Under the pieces are notes generated by a model. It was given only the letters and a program-made list of their open reading frames with translations. It was not told the DNA's origin and made no database searches. DNA of 5,743 bases, taken from Burkholderiales bacterium (GTDB lineage: Bacteria > Pseudomonadota > Gammaproteobacteria > Burkholderiales > Burkholderiaceae_C). Of the stretch, positions 1 through 5,743 are shown piece after piece (the first letter of the stretch is position 1; each line of letters opens with the position of its first letter). Both the position numbers and the translations under genes were made by a program. The DNA is taken from NCBI GenBank assembly GCA_028869035.1, contig JAGWTL010000202.1:1-5743 (forward strand), read 5' to 3'.

Positions 1-345
<345 letters not shown>

Positions 346-351
346 ACCGCA

Positions 352-355
352 CTCC
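352..355 (-). promoter_or_regulatory. Shine-Dalgarno of lolD
   Basis: GGAG on the minus strand, six bases before the lolD ATG. It is the only clear ribosome-binding site at the gene starts in this window; lolC, the RpfE-like gene, recJ and the cyclase have weak or no matches. Confidence 0.7.
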
Positions 356-393
356 AAATCACAAAAACCGGGGAACACCGCGGAACCGGCTTT

Positions 394-462
394 GCCGGGC
401 CGCTGGTGTTGCCCCCTCGTAGGGGGGTGGCGCAGCGACACGCAGTGCGCGCAGCCTGGGGG
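394..462 (+). repeat. Palindromic intergenic repeat, copy A (lolC-lolD gap)
   Basis: A GC-rich repeat fills most of the gap between the lolC stop and the lolD start and ends at the base next to the lolC stop codon (463-465). Its core is a perfect hairpin, CCCCCT (412-417) / AGGGGG (421-426) with a 3-base loop. It shares blocks in the same order and orientation with 3194-3263 inside recJ: a GCCGGGCCGC start, a GCCCCCTCG core, then CAGCG, ACGC, TGCGC, AGC and a terminal TGGGG. The two copies are 69 and 70 bases long. A flanking small hairpin CCGGC/GCCGG (386-390 / 394-398) may belong to the element. I recognise this pattern as a dispersed repeat of Comamonadaceae genomes, but cannot name a family. 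In the lolC-lolD transcript it would form a stable structure between the two cistrons; an effect on mRNA stability or relative expression is inference. Confidence 0.75.
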
Positions 463-1719
463 TTATTCATAACGCAGCGCCTCGGCGGGGTTCACGCGGC
501 TGGCGCGCCAGCTCGGGTAGAGGGTGGCGACAAAGGCCAGCACCAGGGAGATCACGCCGATGGGGACGATGTCGCTGGCCAGGGGTTCGCTGGGCATGCG
601 GCTGATCAGATAAATGTCCTTGGGCAGGAAGCTGGCCTGCAGGAGGCTCTCCAGCGCGGGCACGATGACGTCGATGTTGAAGGCCACGCCCAGGCCCAGC
701 AGCAGGCCGACCAGGGTGCCGATCACGCCCACCGCGGCGCCCTGCACCACGAAGACGCCCATGATGCTGGCCGGACTCGCGCCCAGGGTGCGCAGGATGG
801 CGATGTCGGCGCGTTTGTCGGTCACGGTCATCACCAGCGTGCTCACCAGGTTGAAGGCCGCCACCGCGACGATGAGCGTGAGGATGATGAACATCATGCG
901 TTTTTCGAGCTGCACGGCCGCGAACCAGTTGCGGTTCTGGCGCGTCCAGTCGCGGATCAACAGGTCGCCGCTGAGCGTTCCGGCCAGCTGCGCACCGACC
1001 TCACGCGCCTGGTGCAGGTCCCGGAGCTTGAGGCGGATGCCGGTGGGTCCTTCCAGGCGGAAGATGCGTGCGGCGTCTTCCACGTGCAGCATGACCAGGC
1101 CGGCGTCGTATTCGTAGTGACCCGAATCGAAGGTGCCCACCACCGTCATCTGCTTGAGGCGCGGCACCACGCCGGCCGGCGTGACCTGGCCGCTGGGCGC
1201 CACCAGAGTCACCTTGTCGCCTTCGCGCACGCCGATCTGCCGCGCCAGGTCACGCCCCAGCACGATGCCGAACTCGCCTGGAACGAGCCGCGCCAGCGCG
1301 CCGTTCTTCAGGCCGGCGGCCAGATCGGTCACCTCGCCTTCGAGGGCCGGGTCGATGCCGCGCACGATGACGCCCTTCATGTCCTCGCCACGCGCCAGCA
1401 GGGCCTGGGTGCCGATGAAAGGCGCGGCGCCGATGACCTGCGGATTGGCCCGGGCCTCGGCCATGGTTTTCGCCACATCGGGCAGGGCCTGGCCGTAGGG
1501 CGAAAAAATCTCGATGTGCGAGACCACGCCCAGCATGCGATCCCGCACCTCCTTCTGGAAGCCGTTCATCACGCTGAGCACGATGATGAGCGCGGCCACG
1601 CCCAGCGCGATGCCCAGCATGGACACGCCCGAGATGAAGGAGATGAAACCGTTGCGCCGGGTGGCGCGGCCAGCGCGCGTGTAGCGCCAACCCAAGAGCA
1701 GTTCGTAGGGGATTTGCAT
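463..1719 (-). CDS. lolC: LolC-type lipoprotein-releasing ABC transporter permease
   Basis: Inner-membrane permease subunit of the Lol lipoprotein-release transporter, 418 residues, about the usual length (E. coli LolC is about 400). Predicted segments: TM1 at about 24-50, a large periplasmic MacB-like domain at about 51-270, TM2 at about 275-300, TM3 at about 317-345 and TM4 at about 381-403. This is the FtsX/MacB topology of LolC/LolE. Family hallmarks are the N-terminal YELLLGWRYTRA, NGFISFISGVSMLGIALGVA at 23-42, the cytoplasmic DKRADIAILRTLGAS at 301-315 that contacts the ATPase, and the C-terminal NPAEALRYE. The ATG at 1719 is the first possible start after an in-frame upstream TAA, though no good Shine-Dalgarno precedes it. 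lolD follows on the same strand. No separate lolE is adjacent, so this may be the only permease (homodimer); the window cannot show whether another lies elsewhere. Confidence 0.95.
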   Translation of the reverse strand: MQIPYELLLGWRYTRAGRATRRNGFISFISGVSMLGIALGVAALIIVLSVMNGFQKEVRDRMLGVVSHIEIFSPYGQALPDVAKTMAEARANPQVIGAAPFIGTQALLARGEDMKGVIVRGIDPALEGEVTDLAAGLKNGALARLVPGEFGIVLGRDLARQIGVREGDKVTLVAPSGQVTPAGVVPRLKQMTVVGTFDSGHYEYDAGLVMLHVEDAARIFRLEGPTGIRLKLRDLHQAREVGAQLAGTLSGDLLIRDWTRQNRNWFAAVQLEKRMMFIILTLIVAVAAFNLVSTLVMTVTDKRADIAILRTLGASPASIMGVFVVQGAAVGVIGTLVGLLLGLGVAFNIDVIVPALESLLQASFLPKDIYLISRMPSEPLASDIVPIGVISLVLAFVATLYPSWRASRVNPAEALRYE

Positions 1720-1773
1720 GAGGTAATTTCTTGCTGTCCGGCATTATGAGTGAGGCGCGCGACAATACCCTCC
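1720..1773. promoter_or_regulatory. Divergent promoter region between lolC and the RpfE-like gene
   Basis: These 54 bp separate two divergently transcribed genes and must hold the promoter of at least one unless transcription enters from farther away. On the minus strand CATAAT (1743-1748) is a good -10 match that would start lolC mRNA about 17 bases before its ATG. On the plus strand GACAAT (1761-1766) is a weaker -10 match whose expected start site falls at or next to the ATG at 1774. No convincing -35 hexamer sits at the usual spacing for either, so both are tentative. Confidence 0.35.
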
Positions 1774-2694
1774 ATGCACCTCCTGATCCCCCACGCCCTG
1801 AGCGACGACGAGGCCGCACGCGCACCGCTGCGCGCGCTGCAGCTCCCGCAGTTGCAGGACCTGCTGCAGCGCCTGGCGCCGCAGACCCTGCTGCAGTTGC
1901 CCGAAGACAGCCCGCTTGGCGCTCATGAACAGTTGCTCGCCGCGGCGCGCGGCCTGGACCCTCAGGCGCCCGCCTGGGCCGCGCTGCGCGCGCACGAGTT
2001 GCAGCTGCCCGGCGCCGGCAGCGGGGCCTGGGGTTTCGTGACCCCGGTGCACTGGGAAGTGGGCCAGGCCCGCGTGAGCCTGCGCGACCCGCAGGAGCTG
2101 GACCTGCGCGAGGACGAAGCGCGCGCGCTGCTGGCCGCCATGTCGCCCTTCTTTGCCGAGGATGGCCTCACCCTGCACTACGACCAGCCACTGCGCTGGC
2201 TGGTCAGGGGCGAGCCGCTGCAAGGTCTGACCGGCGCCGCACCGGAACGCGTGATCGGCCGCAACGTGGCGGCCTGGCTGCCGGCCTCGCCCCTGCTGCG
2301 CCGCCTGCAGAACGAAATGCAGATGCTGCTCTACACCCACGCCGTGACCGATGCGCGCTCCGAACGCCGGGCCCTGGCCGTCAACTCCTTCTGGCTCAGT
2401 GGGTGCGGCGCGCTGGCTGCGGCGCCTACCCCCACGCAAGACCTGACCGTGCTCGATGCGCTGGTGCAGCCCGCCCAGCGCAGTGACTGGCGTGCCTGGG
2501 CACAGGCCTGGCAAACACTGGATGCGCAACTGGCCCCCTTGCAGGCGGCACTGGGCGCGGGCCAGGACGTCACCCTCACACTCTGCGGCGAGCTACAGGC
2601 ACGCCGTTACACGCCCGCACCCCGCAGCGCCTGGACACGCCTGTTGCAGCGTTTCAGGCCGCAGCAAGCCTCCGACCTACTCGTCGCTCCATGA
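1774..2694 (+). CDS. RpfE-like conserved protein of unproven function
   Basis: A 306-residue, apparently soluble protein with no signal peptide or membrane segment visible. It resembles a family often annotated as 'regulatory protein, RpfE type' or, loosely, 'phosphoglycerate mutase'; in Xanthomonas the rpfE gene also sits directly beside recJ, and the same neighbour here supports the match. Recognisable conserved blocks are the N-terminal MHLLIPHA, TPVHWEVG at 90-97, QNEMQMLLYTH at 179-189 and NSFWLSGCG at 204-212. I see no catalytic metal-site pattern of true cofactor-independent phosphoglycerate mutase, so that enzyme name should not be trusted. The frame is open from a GTG at 1750, but the ATG at 1774 is preferred because MHLLIP is the typical family start. 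There is no Shine-Dalgarno upstream. The stop overlaps the recJ start by ATGA, indicating cotranscription and probably translational coupling with recJ. Confidence 0.8.
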   Translation: MHLLIPHALSDDEAARAPLRALQLPQLQDLLQRLAPQTLLQLPEDSPLGAHEQLLAAARGLDPQAPAWAALRAHELQLPGAGSGAWGFVTPVHWEVGQARVSLRDPQELDLREDEARALLAAMSPFFAEDGLTLHYDQPLRWLVRGEPLQGLTGAAPERVIGRNVAAWLPASPLLRRLQNEMQMLLYTHAVTDARSERRALAVNSFWLSGCGALAAAPTPTQDLTVLDALVQPAQRSDWRAWAQAWQTLDAQLAPLQAALGAGQDVTLTLCGELQARRYTPAPRSAWTRLLQRFRPQQASDLLVAP

Positions 2695-4559
2695 AAATCG
2701 TCACCCGCGACATTCCGCCGCGCGCCGCCTGGGCGCTGGAACAGGCGGGCGTGCATCCGCTGCTCGCTCGCCTCTACGCCGCGCGCGGTGTGTCCAGCAA
2801 GGAAGAACTGGACGATACCCTGGCCCGTCTGCTGCCGCCCGCCACACTCAAAGGCGCGGCCGAAGCGGCCGTGCTGCTGGCCGATGCGATCAACCAGAAC
2901 AAGAAACTCTGCATCGTGGCCGACTATGACTGCGACGGCGCCACGGCCTGCGCCGTGGGCCTGCGCGGCCTGCGCATGCTGGGCGCGCAGAACGTCACTT
3001 ACCTCGTGCCCGACCGCGTGGTGGACGGCTACGGCCTGACGCCGCCGATCGCGCGCCGCGTCAAGGACAGCGGCGCCGAGGTGCTGATCACCGTGGACAA
3101 CGGCATTGCCAGCGTCGAAGGCGTGCGCACCGCGAACGAACTGGGCCTGCAGGTGCTGGTGACGGACCACCATCTGCCGGCCACCGCCCCGTCGCCGGGC
3201 CGCCCCAAGACGGCGAGCGCCCCCTCGGGGGGCAGCGGGGACGCGCATGCGCCGAGCGTGGGGACCGTCATCCTTCCCGATGCCGAGGTCATCGTGAACC
3301 CCAACCAGCCGGGCTGCGGCTTCGAGAGCAAGTCCATCGCCGGGGTGGGCGTGATGTTCTATGTGCTGCTGGCCCTGCGCGCCGAGCTGCGTCAGCGCGG
3401 AGCTTTCTCCGCTCGGGCTGAGTCTGTCGAAGCCCCCGCCAGCCCTTCGACAGGCTCAGGGCGAACGGGGAATCTATCGGCTCGAACGATTCCGGAACCC
3501 CGCTTGGACACCCTGCTGCCCCTGGTGGCCCTGGGCACGGTGGCCGATGTGGTCAAGCTAGATCCCAACAACCGCCGCCTGGTCGCGCAGGGCCTCAAGC
3601 GCGTGCGCGCCGGCGCCCTGCCGCCGGGTCTGGCCGCACTTTTCGAGGTGGCCGGGCGCAAGGCCGCCACCGCCACCACTTTCGATTTCGGTTTTGCCCT
3701 GGGCCCGCGCATCAACGCGGCCGGCCGCCTGGCCGACATGACCCTGGGCATCGAATGCCTGCTGACCGACGATGCGGCGCGTGGTGCCGAACTGGCCAAG
3801 ACCCTGGACGGCATCAACCGCGAGCGCCGCGAGATCGAGGGAGAGATGCGCGAGCAGGCCATGGCCATCGTCGAGTCCATGTTCGACGAATCCGAGGAAC
3901 CGCCGCCGGCCCTGTGCGTGTTCGACCCCGATTTTCACGAGGGCGTGGTGGGCATCGTGGCCTCGCGCCTGAAGGACAAGCTGCACCGGCCGAGCTTCGT
4001 CTTCGCCGCCAGCCAGGCCCCGGGCAAGGAACACGAGCTCAAGGGCTCGGGTCGCTCCATCCCCGGTTTTCATCTGCGCGACGCGCTGGACCTGGTGGCC
4101 AAGCGTTACCCCGGTGTGCTGCTGCGCTTTGGCGGCCACGCCATGGCAGCGGGCTGCACCATCGCCGAGGAGCACTTCGACGCCTTCGAGCAGGGCCTGG
4201 CCGAAGTGGCGCAGGAATGGCTGGACGCCGCCACGCTGACGCGCCGCCTGGAAACCGACGGCGCCCTGCCCGTGGAATACCGCCGCGCCGACATGGTGGA
4301 CACGCTGCAGCGCGAGGTCTGGGGTCAGGGTTTTGCGCCGCCCACCTTCAGCGAGGAGGTGGAAGTGCTTTCGCAGCGCCTGGTGGGCGAGAAACACCTG
4401 GCGCTCAAACTCAAGCACCAGGGCCAGCCCGTGGACGGCATCTGGTTCGGCCACACCGACCCTTTGCCTGCGCGCGTGCTGCTGGCTTTCCGGCTCGACG
4501 CCGACGAGTGGCAGGGCCTGCGCCGCGTACGATTCCTGGTCGAGGGCGCCGAGGTCTGA
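2691..4559 (+). CDS. recJ: RecJ, single-stranded-DNA-specific 5'-3' exonuclease, with two repeat-encoded inserts
   Basis: Cytoplasmic DHH-family nuclease that degrades single-stranded DNA 5' to 3' in RecF-pathway recombination, mismatch repair and base-excision repair, using Mn/Mg ions. All signature motifs are present: VADYDCDG at 76-83, TVDNG at 134-138, the DHH triad at 159-161, LGTVADVV at 281-288 (D286), GPRINAAGR at 338-346, GSGRSI at 452-457, and the DHHA1 GGHAMAAG at 481-488, followed by the C-terminal OB-fold region. The protein has 622 residues against 577 in E. coli. The excess maps to two Ala/Ser/Pro/Gly/Thr-rich stretches, about 164-194 and about 240-269, lying on palindromic repeats (3194-3263 and 3409-3468). 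Flanking sequence resumes normal RecJ in frame on both sides, so the enzyme is probably functional; whether the inserts alter activity is unknown. The start codon overlaps the upstream RpfE-like gene (ATGA at 2691-2694) and has no clear Shine-Dalgarno, suggesting translational coupling. Confidence 0.96.
   Translation: MKIVTRDIPPRAAWALEQAGVHPLLARLYAARGVSSKEELDDTLARLLPPATLKGAAEAAVLLADAINQNKKLCIVADYDCDGATACAVGLRGLRMLGAQNVTYLVPDRVVDGYGLTPPIARRVKDSGAEVLITVDNGIASVEGVRTANELGLQVLVTDHHLPATAPSPGRPKTASAPSGGSGDAHAPSVGTVILPDAEVIVNPNQPGCGFESKSIAGVGVMFYVLLALRAELRQRGAFSARAESVEAPASPSTGSGRTGNLSARTIPEPRLDTLLPLVALGTVADVVKLDPNNRRLVAQGLKRVRAGALPPGLAALFEVAGRKAATATTFDFGFALGPRINAAGRLADMTLGIECLLTDDAARGAELAKTLDGINRERREIEGEMREQAMAIVESMFDESEEPPPALCVFDPDFHEGVVGIVASRLKDKLHRPSFVFAASQAPGKEHELKGSGRSIPGFHLRDALDLVAKRYPGVLLRFGGHAMAAGCTIAEEHFDAFEQGLAEVAQEWLDAATLTRRLETDGALPVEYRRADMVDTLQREVWGQGFAPPTFSEEVEVLSQRLVGEKHLALKLKHQGQPVDGIWFGHTDPLPARVLLAFRLDADEWQGLRRVRFLVEGAEV
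3194..3263 (+). repeat. Palindromic repeat copy B, inside recJ (insert 1)
   Basis: Related to copy A at 394-462, in the same orientation and about the same length. Core hairpin GCCCCC (3219-3224) / GGGGGC (3228-3233) with a 3-base loop; a second small palindrome GCGCATGCGC lies at 3243-3252, and an outer pair CCCCA (3203-3207) / TGGGG (3259-3263) could close the structure. It is translated as part of RecJ, giving a low-complexity peptide (within residues 164-194) just after the catalytic DHH motif. In E. coli RecJ, as I recall it, only about three residues separate DHHLP from the following LP, so nearly the whole stretch is extra. Confidence 0.8.
3409..3468 (+). repeat. Inverted-repeat element inside recJ (insert 2), CTTCGACAGGCTCAG family
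   Basis: Two 24-base arms, 3409-3432 and 3445-3468, are inverted copies matching at 20 of 24 positions around a 12-base spacer. The right arm holds CTTCGACAGGCTCAGGGCGA and the left arm its imperfect complement. I recognise this core as a very common dispersed palindrome in Comamonadaceae and some other proteobacteria. It is unrelated in sequence to copy B 145 bases upstream. Here it is translated as RecJ residues 240-260, ARAESVEAPASPSTGSGRTG and neighbours. Another forward frame reads LSLSKPPPALRQAQGERG, a peptide typical of proteins overlapping this repeat. A perfect 6-bp hairpin GCGGAG/CTCCGC (3397-3402 / 3407-3412) overlaps the left end. Confidence 0.85.
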
Positions 4560-4576
4560 GCCTGGACGAATCAGGC
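4560..4576. terminator. Short inverted repeat between convergent recJ and cyclase genes
   Basis: GCCTG (4560-4564) and CAGGC (4572-4576) can pair, with one extra G-T wobble closing a 5-base loop. It sits exactly in the 11-bp gap between the convergent stop codons and runs over the cyclase stop. The position suits a shared terminator, but the stem is short and no T-run follows on either strand, so this is weak. Confidence 0.25.
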
Positions 4577-5710
4577 CACCTCGATGCGATTGCGCCCTTC
4601 GTCCTTGGCCTTGTACAGCGCCTTGTCGGCGCGCGCCAGCAGCGCGTCCATACGGTCTTCGTCGGATCGGTTGGTCGCCACGCCGATGCTGACCGTGATG
4701 GGCGGCAGGCCATCGCGCGGTTCGGCCACACGGGCCAGGATGCGCTCGGCCACGGTGATGGCCTCTTCCTGGCTGGTCTCCGGGAGCAGCAGCACGAACT
4801 CTTCACCCCCGAAGCGCGCCAACTGATCGGGCCGGCGCAGCAGGGACGCGATGCGGCCCACCAGATCGACCAGCACGCGGTCGCCCATCTGGTGACCATG
4901 GGTGTCGTTGATGGCCTTGAAGTGGTCGATGTCCAGCAGCAGCAGGGCCATGCTGCGCCCGTGGCGGCGGCAGCGCGCCAGCTCCTGCTCGCAGGCGTCC
5001 AGGAACACACGCCGCGTCAGCACATTGGTCAACGCATCGTGCGAGGCCAGGTGCTCGAACTCCGCACGCAGACGGTCGCCGGCCATGAGGATCAGCCCCA
5101 TGCCCAGGGCCAGCAGCATCAAGGCATTGGAGCCCACGTAAAGAGTCTGCACGCGCGTGGGCGTGAACAGGCCCTCCTCGGCCAGCGGCCTCCAGGCCGA
5201 GAAGAAACGCAACAGCAGCACAGCGGCATGCACCACCAGCACGATGGCCGTGAAGCGGGTGGAGAAAGTGGCCGGCCCTTGCCGCCAGATACGCCAGGCC
5301 ATGGACAGAAGAATGCCGGCCCACACCAGGCAGACCAGGACCAGGCGGGCGTTGTAGTTCGGCTCGACCAGGGCGTACCAGTACAGCGGCGGCGTCATCA
5401 GCACCAGCAGCGCGATCCAGAGCGGCCAGGCGGGGCGCCCGCCGAAGAACCGCACGATACCCGCGTGGTAGCAGATCACCCCGGTCAGGATGACCAGGTT
5501 GGCCACAACGATGGTCAGGAAATCAGGAAAGACGCCGCGCCCCGCGAACAGCAGCGTGGACAGGAAAACCCAGGCCGGCGCAGCGGCCCACAGGCCCAGG
5601 CCGCGGATGCTGCGGGGGTAACTCAGCCTCAGGAAAAACGTCATGAAGGCCAGCAGCAGGCCCATCAGACCGCTCATGAGTACAAGGGAACGCAGGTCGA
5701 TCGATATCAT
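4571..5710 (-). CDS. Membrane-anchored diguanylate cyclase (GGDEF domain, GGEEF variant)
   Basis: Makes the second messenger cyclic-di-GMP from two GTP, with the catalytic domain in the cytoplasm. The 379-residue protein has about seven hydrophobic segments in its N-terminal half (roughly 7-27, 38-56, 62-84, 93-113, 120-140, 152-172, 188-210), then a short linker and a GGDEF domain from about 218 to the end. The domain opens with the usual HDALTNVLTRR at 224-234, carries DIDHFKAINDTHGHQMGD at 260-277 (metal and GTP contacts), the active-site signature GGEEF at 301-305, SIGVA at 341-345 and ADKALYKAKDEGRN at 361-374. An RxxD inhibitory site (R292-D295) sits five residues before GGEEF, so product inhibition is expected. 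The key residues are intact, so it should be active. The membrane part matches no sensor family I can name; the signal is unknown. The ATG at 5710 puts the first hydrophobic segment in frame; its Shine-Dalgarno is weak. It is convergent with recJ and transcribed separately. Confidence 0.93.
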   Translation of the reverse strand: MISIDLRSLVLMSGLMGLLLAFMTFFLRLSYPRSIRGLGLWAAAPAWVFLSTLLFAGRGVFPDFLTIVVANLVILTGVICYHAGIVRFFGGRPAWPLWIALLVLMTPPLYWYALVEPNYNARLVLVCLVWAGILLSMAWRIWRQGPATFSTRFTAIVLVVHAAVLLLRFFSAWRPLAEEGLFTPTRVQTLYVGSNALMLLALGMGLILMAGDRLRAEFEHLASHDALTNVLTRRVFLDACEQELARCRRHGRSMALLLLDIDHFKAINDTHGHQMGDRVLVDLVGRIASLLRRPDQLARFGGEEFVLLLPETSQEEAITVAERILARVAEPRDGLPPITVSIGVATNRSDEDRMDALLARADKALYKAKDEGRNRIEVA

Positions 5711-5743
5711 GCGCGCGCGGCATCAGCCCCGAAAACGAACTGC
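5711..5743. other. Upstream edge of the cyclase gene
   Basis: Only 33 bases precede the cyclase start codon before the window ends. I see no promoter hexamers or strong ribosome-binding site in them; the promoter, if close, lies partly or wholly outside. Confidence 0.5.

Noticed and set aside
361..400. A rho-independent terminator before lolD, suggested by five Ts on the minus strand (363-367) after GC-rich sequence
   Set aside because: The stem next to the T-run is only CCGG/CCGG around a long loop, and the T-run runs into the leader of lolD, which should be cotranscribed with lolC.
1750..1773. An upstream GTG start for the RpfE-like protein adding eight residues
   Set aside because: The extra residues (MRRATIPS) are unlike the family N-terminus, whereas MHLLIP at 1774 is typical.
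1744..2529. A 261-codon minus-strand frame opposite the RpfE-like gene
   Set aside because: Low-complexity shadow translation; the plus-strand frame has recognisable conserved blocks and proper coupling to recJ.
3194..3468. A CRISPR array or transposon remnant
   Set aside because: The two elements are unrelated palindromes without regular direct repeats and spacers, and no transposase coding or target-site duplication is visible.
3180..3500. Frameshift or assembly error as the explanation of the odd RecJ region
   Set aside because: Normal RecJ sequence resumes in the same frame after each insert, and both inserts are recognisable repeat elements rather than out-of-frame RecJ sequence.
3558..4454. 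A 298-codon minus-strand frame opposite recJ
   Set aside because: It lies wholly antisense to conserved RecJ motifs and resembles no family I know.

Overview
The window is GC-rich with typical proteobacterial housekeeping genes. It looks like a chromosomal segment of a betaproteobacterium, most likely Burkholderiales/Comamonadaceae. The basis is the very high G+C (judged by eye), the protein sequences (LolCD, an RpfE-like protein next to RecJ), and two dispersed palindromic repeat families that I associate with that group. No mobile-element gene, CRISPR array, tRNA or rRNA is visible. Almost every base belongs to one of five protein genes.

Layout. (1) Positions 1-345, minus strand: the N-terminal half of lolD, the ATPase of the lipoprotein-release ABC transporter, cut by the window edge. 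(2) Positions 463-1719, minus: lolC-type permease, upstream of lolD in the same operon. The 117 bp between them hold a palindromic repeat that abuts the lolC stop codon. (3) Positions 1720-1773: a short divergent promoter region. (4) Positions 1774-2694, plus: an RpfE-like protein of unproven function, overlapping by ATGA with (5) recJ, 2691-4559, plus, the single-strand-specific 5'-3' exonuclease. (6) Positions 4571-5710, minus: a membrane-anchored GGEEF diguanylate cyclase, convergent with recJ across an 11-bp gap.

The transporter genes serve outer-membrane lipoprotein sorting, recJ serves DNA repair and recombination, and the cyclase makes cyclic-di-GMP. They are neighbours rather than one pathway.

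The most noteworthy observation is in recJ. It is about 45 residues longer than the classical enzyme because of two low-complexity inserts, each encoded by a different palindromic repeat and each keeping the reading frame. The first, just after the catalytic DHH motif, is related to the repeat in the lolC-lolD gap. The second is an imperfect 24-bp inverted repeat containing the CTTCGACAGGCTCAG core that recurs in many betaproteobacterial genomes. All RecJ catalytic motifs remain, so the gene appears to have absorbed two repeat elements as coding sequence. I see no other candidate for a novel system here.
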